A stretch of DNA of 64,000 bases from NCBI GenBank assembly GCA_963742535.1, contig CAVUMC010000002.1:2108001-2172000 (forward strand). The letters are read 5' to 3'. Source of the stretch: VRUE01 sp963742535. Lineage in GTDB: Bacteria; Actinomycetota; Thermoleophilia; Solirubrobacterales; 70-9. Positions 7,979-16,283 of this stretch are shown here, piece after piece; the first letter of the stretch is position 1; each line of letters starts with the position of its first letter. The notes below the pieces were generated by a model that ran no database searches, was not told where the DNA came from, and saw only the letters and a program-made list of their open reading frames with translations. The translations under genes and the position numbers were made by a program.

Positions 7979-9625
7979 CTACGAAACGACTGGCGCTGCG
8001 GGCCGCGCCGCCTCGGGCAGGTGGCGCGGCTCCTCTCCCGCCTTGGGCGGGATCAGGCTCATCGCGTGCTCGGCCTTGGCGGTGATCGTCAGGCTCGGGT
8101 TGACGCCGGGGTTGGCGGGGATCGCCGCCCCGTCGGTGACCATCAGGTTCTCGTAGCCGAAGACGCGGTTGGCGCTGTCGACCACGCCGCTCTCCGGCCC
8201 GGAGCCGACCACGGCGCCGCCGAGGATGTGGGCGGTCGAGGGGATGTTGCGGACCGACTCGGTGACCGCGCTCTGAGCGACGCCGCCGGTGCGCTGCTCG
8301 AACCAGCGAGCCACCTTCTCGGCCGCGGGGATGTAGGTCGGATTGGGCCGGCCGGGGTCCTGCTGGCTCTGCAGGCGTACCCCGCTGCCGAAGATCTTGC
8401 GCTTGGGCTTGAAGTGCATCGCCGCGTCGACGGTCTGCATCACCAGCAGGATTACCGTGCGCTGTGACCAGCGATGGGGGATCAGCATCCGCACGGTGCG
8501 CAGCGGGTGACGCAGGATCGCCGCCGCCCACTTGACCGGCCGCGTCAGTTTGGTTCCGGGCCCGGTCATCGCGGTGAACGTTCCTGACATCGCGTCGCCG
8601 CCGGTGCCGTAGGTGACGACCTCGATGTGGGTGTCGGGGTCGGGGTAGATGCTCGAGGTGATCGCGACCGAGCGGCTGAAGTCAAGCTCGTCGTCGGGCG
8701 CGGTAACCGACTGGATCGACTCCGAGTTGGTGCGGACGAGGTCGCCGAGCCGGTTGGAGATCCGCGGCAAGGCCCCGGAATGCCGGCAGTTGGCGAGCAG
8801 GTTGTTGGTGCCGAGGGCGCCGGCGGCGATGATTACGCCGCGCGCGGTCTGGGTGCGACGCCGCTTGCGCAGCAGCGAGCCGGAGCGCTCGCTGGAGACC
8901 ACGTAGCCGTCGGAGCCGTCGGCGGCACCAAGTGGGCGGATCTCGGTCACCTGGCGCTCGGGCTGGATCTCGACCCCAAGTTTCTCGGCGAACCAGAGGT
9001 AGTTCTTCATCAGCGTGTTCTTGGCGCCGTGGCGGCAGCCGACCATGCAGCTGCCACAACGCATGCAGCCGGTCCGGCTTGGCCCCTCGCCACCGAAGAA
9101 GGGATCGTCGACCTCGACGCCCGGCTTGTCGAAGAAGACCCCGACCTTGGTGTTGGTGAAGGTCTCGCCGACGCCGATCTCTTCGCCGTATTCCTGCAGC
9201 AGCTTGTCGGCTGGGCCGATGCCTTCGTACTCGACCACGCCGAGCATCCGCTCGGCCGTGTCGTAGTGCGGCGCCAACTCGAGCTCCCAGTTGCCCAATT
9301 CGTTCCACTGCGGATCCTCGAAGAAGGCGGGGCGAGCGCGGTAGAGGGTGTTGGCGTAGCCGAGGCTGCCGCCGCCGACGCCGCTGCCGGAGACGATGAA
9401 GACATCTTTGAAAAAGGTCATCCGCATCACTCCGCGGAAGCCGAGCTTCGGCAGCCAGAAGTAGCGGCGCGGGTGCTTCAGATTCGACTCGGCGAAGTCC
9501 TCGTCGCGGAAGCGGCTGCCGCACTCCAGGACGGCGACTTTGTAGCCCTTTTCGGCCAGGCGCAGGGCGGAGACGCTGCCGCCGAAGCCGGACCCAACCA
9601 CCAGATAGTCGTAGTCGTAGGTCAC
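7979..9625 (-). CDS. GMC-type FAD oxidoreductase, cholesterol-oxidase-like, with Cys cluster
   Basis: The 548-residue protein opens with an FAD-binding Rossmann motif (YLVVGSGFGGSVSALRLAEKG), has a second nucleotide-fold strand (GVIIAAGALGTNNLL), and ends with the GMC C-terminal motif including DGAAIPANPGVNPSLTITA. Around residues 186-197 is CMRCGSCMVGC, a CxxCxxCxxxC arrangement that could hold an iron-sulfur cluster. Relatives include actinobacterial ChoD-like proteins; the substrate (sterol or other alcohol) is not readable. I chose GTG at 9625 because the longer frame runs into the rubredoxin gene. The rubredoxin gene is 22 bases upstream in the same direction, so it may be its redox partner. 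Confidence 0.85.
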   Translation of the reverse strand: MTYDYDYLVVGSGFGGSVSALRLAEKGYKVAVLECGSRFRDEDFAESNLKHPRRYFWLPKLGFRGVMRMTFFKDVFIVSGSGVGGGSLGYANTLYRARPAFFEDPQWNELGNWELELAPHYDTAERMLGVVEYEGIGPADKLLQEYGEEIGVGETFTNTKVGVFFDKPGVEVDDPFFGGEGPSRTGCMRCGSCMVGCRHGAKNTLMKNYLWFAEKLGVEIQPERQVTEIRPLGAADGSDGYVVSSERSGSLLRKRRRTQTARGVIIAAGALGTNNLLANCRHSGALPRISNRLGDLVRTNSESIQSVTAPDDELDFSRSVAITSSIYPDPDTHIEVVTYGTGGDAMSGTFTAMTGPGTKLTRPVKWAAAILRHPLRTVRMLIPHRWSQRTVILLVMQTVDAAMHFKPKRKIFGSGVRLQSQQDPGRPNPTYIPAAEKVARWFEQRTGGVAQSAVTESVRNIPSTAHILGGAVVGSGPESGVVDSANRVFGYENLMVTDGAAIPANPGVNPSLTITAKAEHAMSLIPPKAGEEPRHLPEAARPAAPVVS

Positions 9626-9647
9626 GGCCGGCGGAGTTTGTTGGGGC

Positions 9648-9839
9648 CTAGGCCTCGCCGGGCTCGAGCTTGCGGAAGTCCGACGTCCGCGCGCCACAGA
9701 CGGGGCAGAACCAGTCTTTGGGGATGTCCTCGAAGGCGGTTCCCGGCGGGATGCCACCGTCAGGGTCGCCGATCTCCGGGTCGTAGATGAAGCCGCAGCT
9801 CTCGCAGATCCAAAGGGTTTGCTCGGTGGCGGTTGTCAT
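9648..9839 (-). CDS. Rubredoxin
   Basis: This 63-residue protein carries the two iron-binding motifs of rubredoxin: CESCGFIYDPEIGDPDGGI near the N-terminus and CPVCGARTSDF near the C-terminus, with WFCPVCG as in the family signature. It is a small cytosolic one-electron carrier with a single iron bound by four cysteines. It is the first gene of a probable two-gene unit with the GMC oxidoreductase. Length is normal for the family. Confidence 0.95.
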   Translation of the reverse strand: MTTATEQTLWICESCGFIYDPEIGDPDGGIPPGTAFEDIPKDWFCPVCGARTSDFRKLEPGEA

Positions 9840-9861
9840 GACAGGAAAGTATCGGCTCTGG

Positions 9862-10428
9862 TCAGTCTTTACTGAAGCTGACCGCGACCGGCTCGCGGTC
9901 AGCAGCGTCCTCGATCTCGAAGAACTCCCGTTTGGTGAAGTTGCCCTGGTTGGCGACGATCGAGCCCGGGAACTGTTCGATATCGGTGTTGTAGGACTGC
10001 ACGTTGGAGTTGTAGATCCGCCGCGAGGCCTGGATCTCGTCCTCGAGCTCCGAGAGGTTGCGGCTCAGCTGCTGGAAGTTCTCAGTGGCGCGCAGGGTCG
10101 GGTAGTTCTCCGCCACTGCCTTGACGTCGGCGAGGGCCCTGGTCAGCTGCTGCTCGGCCTTGGCGGTTTCCTCGACGCCCTGGGCGGCCATTGCCGCGGC
10201 CCGCGCCTGGGTCGTCTTCTCGAAGGTCTGGCTCTCGTGCTCGGCGTAGCCCTTAACCGTCTCGACCAGGTTCGGAACGAGGTCGTGACGGCGCTTCAGC
10301 TGCACGTCGATTCCGCTCCACGACTCGTCGACCCGGTTGCGCGAGGCGATGATCGAGTTGCGCTTGGCGATGAAGTAGAGGACCGCGATGACGATGATCG
10401 CGACCACCACGATGATGGCGATAGTCAT
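9862..10428 (-). CDS. lemA: LemA family membrane protein
   Basis: The 188-residue protein has a single N-terminal membrane helix (residues 2-22) followed by the LemA helical domain: NRVDESWSGIDVQLKRRHDLVPNLVETVKGY is the family hallmark, then coiled segments to YNTDIEQFPGSIVANQGNFTKREFFE. LemA proteins are membrane-anchored with a large helical domain; their function is not settled. The ATG at 10428 gives the complete helix. The gene is divergent from the following DUF3137-like gene; the 49-base gap holds TTGGCC-AGGC-GGCCAA, a possible small operator. Confidence 0.9.
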   Translation of the reverse strand: MTIAIIVVVAIIVIAVLYFIAKRNSIIASRNRVDESWSGIDVQLKRRHDLVPNLVETVKGYAEHESQTFEKTTQARAAAMAAQGVEETAKAEQQLTRALADVKAVAENYPTLRATENFQQLSRNLSELEDEIQASRRIYNSNVQSYNTDIEQFPGSIVANQGNFTKREFFEIEDAADREPVAVSFSKD

Positions 10429-10477
10429 GGGGCCATGCTACTTGGCCAGGCGGCCAACTGCATAGGATCGGGGCTCG

Positions 10478-11149
10478 ATGAGCGCCAAGTCCGAAGCGGG
10501 GGAGTGGGCCGAGATCGTGCGTCGCTACGGCGAGCGTCACGAGCTCACCTACGAGCCCGTGGGCGGTATCAACCCGGTGGACGGGCCGGTGGCGCTTTGT
10601 GTTGGTGGCAGCAACCGACTTACCGGCCAGCTCCGCGAAGGGTTCTGGGGTTCGTGCTGCGATGCGGACGAGAAGGAAGTCGGCGGCCTCTTCAGCAAGG
10701 CGATCTTGCCGACCGCGCTGCTGGCCAAGGCACACATGCCGGACCTGGCCAAAGTCGTCCCCGCCTTCAACGTCGAGTCGATCGAGGGGCACGAGGTCGT
10801 CACCCAGCGCTTCGCCCGCAAAGTCGAGTTCGAGTCGATCGACTTCAACAGGCGCTTCCTTGCCACGGTGCCGAGCGAGTACGACCCGGTTGCCCTAAGG
10901 GAGCTCTTCAGCCCCGGCTTCCTCGCCTGGACGACGACGATGACCGGCGAGGTCGACTTCGGCATCAACGATCGCCAGCTCTGGTTCCTCTGGCACCTGG
11001 GCGAGCGCAGTGAGGAAGAGCTGAAAGCGGCGCTGAAAAACGCCGGCGAACTGTTTAAACGGCTACAGGCGGAGATGGACGAGAGCGGCATCCACACCTA
11101 TCCGCCCGGCCCCTGGCACGCCGGCCTCGCCCCTTTTCCCGTGGAATAA
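10478..11149 (+). CDS. Conserved hypothetical protein, possibly DUF3137-like
   Basis: The 223-residue product has no signal peptide or membrane helix. A segment near residues 113-150 (KVEFESIDFNRRFLATVPSEYDPVALRELFSP) resembles the conserved core of DUF3137-type proteins, where a phrase of the form ESxxFNRxF recurs; such proteins often sit beside LemA, as here. A cysteine pair (WGSCCD) near residue 60 is notable. The family link is from memory and moderate. No enzymatic function can be proposed. Confidence 0.6.
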   Translation: MSAKSEAGEWAEIVRRYGERHELTYEPVGGINPVDGPVALCVGGSNRLTGQLREGFWGSCCDADEKEVGGLFSKAILPTALLAKAHMPDLAKVVPAFNVESIEGHEVVTQRFARKVEFESIDFNRRFLATVPSEYDPVALRELFSPGFLAWTTTMTGEVDFGINDRQLWFLWHLGERSEEELKAALKNAGELFKRLQAEMDESGIHTYPPGPWHAGLAPFPVE

Positions 11150-11154
11150 AGCGC

Positions 11155-11796
11155 TCAGACGGGGTAGTCGGGGTCGCCGGGGAGGACGACCCGGTTGTCC
11201 TCAGGGGTGCCAATCACCTTGGGCAGGATCGGCTCGATCGTGGCCTCGCGATGGGCGGCGATCGCCTCGTCGGAGGTGCGGAAGGGAAGCAGTGCTTCCA
11301 ACTGTTTGATCGTGGGGAAGGCGAGGATGAGCTCGCCGGCGGCTTGCGCTTCGATCGCGCTGGCGGGCTCGAACCAGGCCGCGTCGGTCGTCTCAACGCC
11401 GTCGGCGCAGGGCGGGGTGTGCGCGGGAGCGAGGGCGAGGAAGAAGTAGGCATCGAAGCGACGCGAGACCACCTCCGGCGTGATCCAGCGCGAGAAGAGC
11501 ACCAGCTCCTCGTCCGCGGGCAGGGCGATCGCCGCCTCCTCCTCGAGCTCGCGCACGGCGCAGGCTTTGAAGCGGGCTTCGTCCTCGCCGTCACCATCGT
11601 CGACCGCGCCGCCGGGGAAAACCCAGACGCCCGGCATGAACCTGGCCTCGGTGCTCCGCTTCAGCAGTAGCACCTCGAGCGCCCGGTCGCCGTGCTTGCC
11701 GCCGCGCCGCAGCAAGACCACCGATGCCGCCGGCCGCGGCACTGAGGGCTCGCCAAGATTGGGCGCCTCCGCGGGACCGCGCGTTCGCTCCTCCAT
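11155..11796 (-). CDS. Nudix hydrolase
   Basis: This 213-residue protein contains a Nudix box at about residues 62-90: GGAVDDGDGEDEARFKACAV followed by RELEEEAAI, matching the GX5EX7REUXEEXGU pattern except that the final glycine is alanine. It would cleave a nucleoside diphosphate linked to another moiety using Mg2+. Both flanks (LLLKRSTEARFMPGVWVFPG before, VLFSRWITP and FDAYFFLAL after) resemble the group of coenzyme A or NDP-sugar-type Nudix proteins, but substrate is unknown. It ends 6 bases from the convergent gene before it. Confidence 0.88.
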   Translation of the reverse strand: MEERTRGPAEAPNLGEPSVPRPAASVVLLRRGGKHGDRALEVLLLKRSTEARFMPGVWVFPGGAVDDGDGEDEARFKACAVRELEEEAAIALPADEELVLFSRWITPEVVSRRFDAYFFLALAPAHTPPCADGVETTDAAWFEPASAIEAQAAGELILAFPTIKQLEALLPFRTSDEAIAAHREATIEPILPKVIGTPEDNRVVLPGDPDYPV

Positions 11797-11845
11797 CGAT
11801 CCACCCTATCTCGGCCGATCCGGTGCGCGTTTCGCCTCTGCCGTT

Positions 11846-11887
11846 CGATCGATTGACCCCCACATTCGGTGGCAAATCAATCGATCG
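11846..11887. terminator. Hairpin between the DUF4349 and Nudix genes
   Basis: CGATCGATTGA (11846-11856) and TCAATCGATCG (11877-11887) form a perfect 11-bp stem, with a smaller CCAC/GTGG pairing inside the 20-base interior. It sits just after the stop of the DUF4349 gene and before the Nudix gene on the same strand, where a terminator is expected. Confidence 0.55.
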
Positions 11888-11890
11888 CCA

Positions 11891-13012
11891 CTAGGAATTG
11901 CGCAGGGCGCGCTGGCGCTGGGTGCGAACCCAGGCGCGGTGGGCGAGCCAGGCGAGCAGCGCGATCAGCGCCAGCGGTGCGAGCACGGCGAGCCCGATCA
12001 GCGTGATCCCGGCGGCGATGCCGAGGATGTGACCGGCGTCGCCAAAGGCGTCGCCGATCCCCCACGCACCGTTCGAGTCCGTCGAGGACCCTCCCGTTTC
12101 GATCTTGACCGAGACCCGGGAGAAGTCCACCCGCTGTTCGAGCATGTCCAACTGTGCCCGCAGGCTGGCGGCATGCTGGCGCTCGCGCGCCAGCTCGGCT
12201 TCGATCACATCCATCTCGGTTTCCGTTTCGGCGCCCGCGAGCTGAGCAAGCAGGCCGTCGATCCGTGCCCGCGAATCGTGCAGCCTTTCGCTGGCGTCGA
12301 CGGTGGGCGCGGTGATGTCTTCGGTCGCCTCGTGGCGCGTGCGGACCTCGTCGATCGCCGAGAAGGCGGCAAGCGCGTCGCCGAGCCGGGCGCTTGGGAT
12401 CAGCAGGTCAAAGTTCGCGCCGGCGCGCTTCCCTGAGGTCGTCGTTGAGTGCAGGACGATGCCGTGGGCGTCGTGGACCGCGGAGAAGACCGCAGCCGAG
12501 TCGTCGGCGACGTCGTCGGGATTGGCGAGCAGCCCGATCTCGGCGGAGCGTTCGATGTCGCGATGGGCGCGGCCACTCGTCGAGGCGGGCCCGTTGACCG
12601 AGCCCGCAGAGGCGGCTCGGCTGGGCGCGGCCCCTGCGGCCTCTGATTGGTGCTGCGGGATGGCTGATTCGTATTGCGGGGCGGACGATTCCGAAGATTC
12701 CGAAACCCCCGAAACCTCATTGAGGAGACCGCCGCGCGAGCTCTGTTCGGTTCCCGAGCTGCCGACGAAGATCACGGTGGCAACGGCGATCGCCACCAGT
12801 GCGACTCCACCACCGGCGAAGAGGAGGCGCCCGGGCCCCGAGACAAGCAGGTGATCCCTGATCAGGCTGAGCGGGTCGCGACTCCTCCGCGAGTGCCGCG
12901 GGAAACCCGCGGCGACGCGCTTGTCCAGCTTCTGAGTGAAAGCCTCGCGTGGGACCGGTCGGGTCTCCGCCAGCGCGGTGGCCAGGTCGCTGTGGTTGCT
13001 AGAGCGCTCCAT
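11891..13012 (-). CDS. DUF4349 membrane protein, possible anti-sigma factor
   Basis: The 373-residue protein has a short cytosolic N-terminus (about 1-58), a membrane helix (about 60-82), a long extracytoplasmic DUF4349-like domain with a coiled-coil (SRARIDGLLAQLAGAETETE to DMLEQRVDFSRVSV), and a C-terminal membrane helix (about 337-360) followed by basic residues. The start overlaps the ECF sigma factor gene by 14 bases, the usual arrangement of a sigma factor and its membrane antagonist. I see no classic zinc-binding anti-sigma motif in the N-terminus. The DUF call is good; anti-sigma activity is inference from context. Confidence 0.8.
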   Translation of the reverse strand: MERSSNHSDLATALAETRPVPREAFTQKLDKRVAAGFPRHSRRSRDPLSLIRDHLLVSGPGRLLFAGGGVALVAIAVATVIFVGSSGTEQSSRGGLLNEVSGVSESSESSAPQYESAIPQHQSEAAGAAPSRAASAGSVNGPASTSGRAHRDIERSAEIGLLANPDDVADDSAAVFSAVHDAHGIVLHSTTTSGKRAGANFDLLIPSARLGDALAAFSAIDEVRTRHEATEDITAPTVDASERLHDSRARIDGLLAQLAGAETETEMDVIEAELARERQHAASLRAQLDMLEQRVDFSRVSVKIETGGSSTDSNGAWGIGDAFGDAGHILGIAAGITLIGLAVLAPLALIALLAWLAHRAWVRTQRQRALRNS

Positions 13013-13526
13013 CGCATACCTCCCTCAGCTTGTCCATCGTCCGGTTCAGCCTGGTGCCGACGTTCGAGGCGCTGATATCGACCACGCGGGCGATCTCGCC
13101 GTTGGAAAGGCCGGCAAAGAACTTGAGGGCAACCAGCTCGCGCTCCTGTGCCTCGAGCTTTCCCAGGGCACCGTCGAGGAGCAGGCGCAGCTCGTCGTGA
13201 TCCCGGTCTGCCGCCACGCTTGCCGAGTCGACGGGATCCGTACTCAGCTGTGCATGGCGGCCGCGGCGGCGCAGCTCGTCGAGCGCAGCGTTGCGGGCGA
13301 TGCCGAAGAGCCAGGCGCGGGCGCTGCCGCGCTTAGCGTCGAAGCGCGAGCGCTTGCGGTAGGCGCGCTCGAAGGCCGCCGCGGTTACGTCCTCGGCCGC
13401 CGCTTGGTCGCGCAGCAGCCCGGCGGCGTAGGCGTAGACGTCATCGCGGCTGGAGCGGTAGAGGCGCTCGAAGTCGAATTCGCTCCTCGACCGGGCCCCT
13501 GGGTCCGCGATGGCTGCTTCGCTCAT
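12999..13526 (-). CDS. ECF-type RNA polymerase sigma factor
   Basis: The protein (175 residues from this ATG) has sigma region 2 (about 16-85: FERLYRSSRDDVYAYAAGLLRDQAAAEDVT, then ARAWLFGIARNAALDELRRR) and region 4 (about 115-165: KLEAQERELVALKFFAGLSNGEIARVVDISASNVGTRLNR). It directs RNA polymerase to a specific regulon in response to a membrane or envelope signal. A GTG 33 bases further upstream is an alternative start; neither has an ideal ribosome-binding site. Downstream overlap with the DUF4349 gene implies one regulatory unit. Confidence 0.88.
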   Translation of the reverse strand: MSEAAIADPGARSRSEFDFERLYRSSRDDVYAYAAGLLRDQAAAEDVTAAAFERAYRKRSRFDAKRGSARAWLFGIARNAALDELRRRGRHAQLSTDPVDSASVAADRDHDELRLLLDGALGKLEAQERELVALKFFAGLSNGEIARVVDISASNVGTRLNRTMDKLREVCDGAL

Positions 13527-13601
13527 GCCCTTACTACGAGCGAATCGGGAATCCGTCACAGCCGAAGGCTATGTCGATCCGAACGGGCCTTGGAGGCGTG
13601 A

Positions 13602-14915
13602 CTAGGCCGCGTGGGCGAGCGGTGCGGGGGCCGCGCTGGAACAAGCGGCGCGGATCGACTCGGTGGTGATCTCGAGCAGGCGGCGCAGGTCGGACTCGGA
13701 GATCGAGAGCGGGGGCATGAGGACGACGACGTCGGAGAGCGGGCGGATGATCGCGCCGCGCTCGCGTGCCTCGAGCGTCACCCGGTGGCCCGTGCGCAGG
13801 GCGGGGTCGTGCGTGCCGAGGTCAATCCCGGCCATGAAGCCAAGGCCACGTACCTCGGTGACCTCGGGCATTGCCTCGATCCCTGCTAGCAGTTCGCGTA
13901 GGAGGGCGATTTTCGGCTGCAGGCGCTCCAGCGTGCGCTCCTGCTCGAATACGTCCAAGCTGGCGAGGGCGGCCGCGCAGGCGAGCGGGTTGCCGGTGTA
14001 GGTGTGGCCGTGGAAGAAGGTGCGGTACTCCTCGGGCGCGCCGAGGAAGCCCTCGTAGATGCGCTCCGTGGCCAGGGTCGCGGCGAGTGGTAGGTAGCCG
14101 CCGGTGAGGCCCTTGGCGACGCAGAGCAGGTCCGGCGCAACGTCCTCGTGCTCGCAGGCGAACATCTTGCCGGTGCGGCCAAAGCCGGTCGCCACCTCGT
14201 CGCAGATCAGCAACACGCCGAAGCGGTCGCAGAGCTCGCGCACTTCGCGCAGGTAGCCCGGCGGATGGGTGAGCATGCCGGCGGCGCCCTGGACCAGCGG
14301 CTCGACGATCACCGCCGCGATCTCCTCTTCATGGCAGGAGAGCACTCGCTCGAGGTTGGCGGCGTCGCCGGGCTCCGCCGCGTAGGTCTGGAAGAGCAGC
14401 GGTCGGTAGGTGGAGTGGAAGAGCTCGATGCCGCCGACGGCGACCGAGCCGATCGTGTCGCCGTGGTAGGAGTCGCGCAGGTGGACGAAGGAGGTGCGGC
14501 GGCGGTGCTGGCCGCCGCGCTGCTGCTGGAACTGGAAGGCCATCTTCAGCGCGATCTCGACCGCGGTCGATCCCGACTCCGAGTAGAAGACGCGGTTCAG
14601 GCCCGGCGGCGCCAGATCAACCAGGCGGCCGGCGAGCTCGGCTGCACCAGGGTGGGCGAGGCCGAGCATCGTTGTGTGGGCGACTTTCTCGAGCTGGGCG
14701 GCGACGGCAGCGTCGAGGGCGGGGTGGCCGTGGCCGTGGACCGTGCACCAGAGCGAGGAGACCCCGTCGATGTAGCGGCGCCCGTCGCTTGCCACCAAGT
14801 GCGAGCCGGCACCCGCCTCGATCATCAGCGGCTCTTCCTCGGACCAGGCCTGCTGTTGGGTGAAGGGGTGCCAGACGTGGTCGCGGTCGAGTTGAGCGTG
14901 GTCCACCGACGTCAC
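13602..14915 (-). CDS. bioA: Adenosylmethionine-8-amino-7-oxononanoate aminotransferase
   Basis: This 437-residue class III aminotransferase makes 7,8-diaminopelargonate from KAPA, using S-adenosylmethionine as amino donor, the third step of the biotin pathway. Visible signatures: HVWHPFTQQ near residue 13, DGVSSLWCTVHGHGHP near 50, YSESGSTAVEIALKMA for PLP phosphate binding, ICDEVATGFGRTGKMF with the PLP-binding Asp, and CVAKGLTGGYLPLAAT with the catalytic lysine. bioD, bioF and bioB lie 3.6 kb away in a separate same-strand unit. There is no operator of a known biotin repressor that I can see upstream. Confidence 0.95.
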   Translation of the reverse strand: MTSVDHAQLDRDHVWHPFTQQQAWSEEEPLMIEAGAGSHLVASDGRRYIDGVSSLWCTVHGHGHPALDAAVAAQLEKVAHTTMLGLAHPGAAELAGRLVDLAPPGLNRVFYSESGSTAVEIALKMAFQFQQQRGGQHRRRTSFVHLRDSYHGDTIGSVAVGGIELFHSTYRPLLFQTYAAEPGDAANLERVLSCHEEEIAAVIVEPLVQGAAGMLTHPPGYLREVRELCDRFGVLLICDEVATGFGRTGKMFACEHEDVAPDLLCVAKGLTGGYLPLAATLATERIYEGFLGAPEEYRTFFHGHTYTGNPLACAAALASLDVFEQERTLERLQPKIALLRELLAGIEAMPEVTEVRGLGFMAGIDLGTHDPALRTGHRVTLEARERGAIIRPLSDVVVLMPPLSISESDLRRLLEITTESIRAACSSAAPAPLAHAA

Positions 14916-15005
14916 TGCAAACGAGCCTAGTCTCGCTCCCGGCCAGAAAACTCCGCTGAAGTTTCGCCCTCTCTGCGGGATTCGACGGCCTGAGAGGATG
15001 CGCCG

Positions 15006-15680
15006 ATGTTGGGCGAGGCGATCGGTGGACTGCTCCCGTCGGCGATCGCCGTCGCGCTTAGTCCGATCCCGATCGTCGGGGTCGTGCTCGTCCTCGGCTC
15101 GCCGCGGGCCCGCACCTCAGGCGTGGCGTTCGCCGCCGGCTGGATCGTCGGCCTTGCGGCGCTCAGCACGCTTGTCGTGCTCATGTTGGGAAGCGGCGTC
15201 GATCCCGACACCGAATCGGGAATCGAATGGTTCAAGGTCGCTGTCGGGGTCGCCTTCCTCTTGATGGCGTTTCAGCAATGGAAGAAGCGCCCACGGGACG
15301 GGGAGGCCGTCGAGATGCCTAAGTGGATGGATTCGATCGCCTCCATTGCCGCTCTCAGGGCAGCGACACTAGGGGCGGGGCTCGCGGGGGCGAATCCGAA
15401 GAACCTCGCGCTGACGCTGGCTGCCTCGGCGTCGATCTCCGAGGCGGGGCTCGATCGCGCGGACACGGCGCTGGCGATCGCCGTCTACGTGGTCCTAGGG
15501 TCGATCACCGTCGCGGGCTCGGTTCTCTTTTATTTCCTGAGCCCAGGGCGGGCAGCTCGTCCACTCGATGCGGTCGGGCGGTTCATGTCCGAGAACAGCG
15601 CCGTGATCATGATGATCGTCTTGCTCCTGCTGGGGGCGAAGCTGCTCGGCGACGGGCTCGGTGGACTTGCCTCCGTGTGA
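15006..15680 (+). CDS. GAP-family (LysE-like) membrane protein
   Basis: The 224-residue protein has about six hydrophobic helices, near residues 8-30, 38-60, 75-92, 118-140, 155-175 and 200-218. The segments AIAVALSPIPIVGVVLVLGSPRA and AGLAGANPKNLALTLAA are typical of the GAP/Sap family, related to LysE-type exporters and, in mycobacteria, to a sulfolipid-addressing protein. The substrate is unknown. It precedes the MarR gene by 63 bases on the same strand but has its own start region. Start chosen at the ATG after the divergent bioA promoter gap. Confidence 0.8.
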   Translation: MLGEAIGGLLPSAIAVALSPIPIVGVVLVLGSPRARTSGVAFAAGWIVGLAALSTLVVLMLGSGVDPDTESGIEWFKVAVGVAFLLMAFQQWKKRPRDGEAVEMPKWMDSIASIAALRAATLGAGLAGANPKNLALTLAASASISEAGLDRADTALAIAVYVVLGSITVAGSVLFYFLSPGRAARPLDAVGRFMSENSAVIMMIVLLLLGAKLLGDGLGGLASV

Positions 15681-15695
15681 TTGTGCTCACACGAG

Positions 15696-15737
15696 CAACT
15701 ATTCCGTTTGGGTAATAGTTGTCCTTGTGCAACTATT
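15696..15737. promoter_or_regulatory. Probable MarR operator, three half-sites
   Basis: CAACTATT occurs at 15696-15703, inverted as AATAGTTG at 15714-15721, and again direct at 15730-15737, ending 6 bases before the MarR start codon. Evenly spaced inverted half-sites directly upstream of a marR gene are what an autoregulatory operator looks like. Binding would cover the promoter and start region of the marR-MFS operon. Confidence 0.65.
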
Positions 15738-15743
15738 AACCCC

Positions 15744-16283
15744 ATGCAAGCGAGCGACATTGCCGCCATCGTCGAAGAGGTATCGACTCCGGAGGTGAGC
15801 GGGGAGGCGCAGGCGACCGCGGCACGGATCAGTGCCCTGCTGCGCCACCTCTTCCTCTATGACCGCGGCAACGTGCTGCGCGTGATCGAGGAGAGTGGCC
15901 TCTCGATGACTCAATCGAAGGCGCTACTCGAGCTCGGCGGCCTGGGTGAGGCCATGGAGGCCCGCCAGGTCAGCGAGCTGGCCGAGGGGCTCGGCGTCTC
16001 CGTCCCCTCGATGAGCCGTGCCGTTGATGGTCTCGTCCGCAAGCGCCTTGCAAGCCGCGTCGAGGATCGCGAGGACCGCCGCGTGAGGCGGGTCGCGATC
16101 ACCGCCAAGGGCAAGAAACTCGTCGACACGCTCGTCGTCGTGCGTCAGGCGGGGATGGAGACCTTCGCCGCCAGCCTCACCGCGGCGCAGCGGCGCAAGC
16201 TCGACGCCGCCGTCGACTCGCTGATGGACCGCCCGGACATCGCCGAGGCATTCGAACACCTGAAGGAGGTAGGACCAGCTTGA
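15744..16283 (+). CDS. MarR-family transcriptional regulator
   Basis: The 179-residue regulator has a winged helix-turn-helix: recognition region QVSELAEGLGVSVPSMSRAVDGLVRK (about 77-102) and wing with VEDREDRRVRRVAITAKGKKL. MarR proteins are dimeric repressors released by small molecules. The ATG at 15744 directly follows three operator-like half-sites. The stop overlaps the TTG start of the MFS exporter (TTGA), so the pair is translated together and the exporter is the likely target. An upstream in-frame extension runs through the operator and was not used. Confidence 0.9.
   Translation: MQASDIAAIVEEVSTPEVSGEAQATAARISALLRHLFLYDRGNVLRVIEESGLSMTQSKALLELGGLGEAMEARQVSELAEGLGVSVPSMSRAVDGLVRKRLASRVEDREDRRVRRVAITAKGKKLVDTLVVVRQAGMETFAASLTAAQRRKLDAAVDSLMDRPDIAEAFEHLKEVGPA

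Noticed and set aside
8627..9790. A 387-codon open frame antisense to the GMC oxidoreductase and rubredoxin genes.
   Set aside because: Mirror frame of well-supported genes.
13602..14930. Long open frames on the plus strand across bioA.
   Set aside because: bioA motifs on the minus strand are complete.
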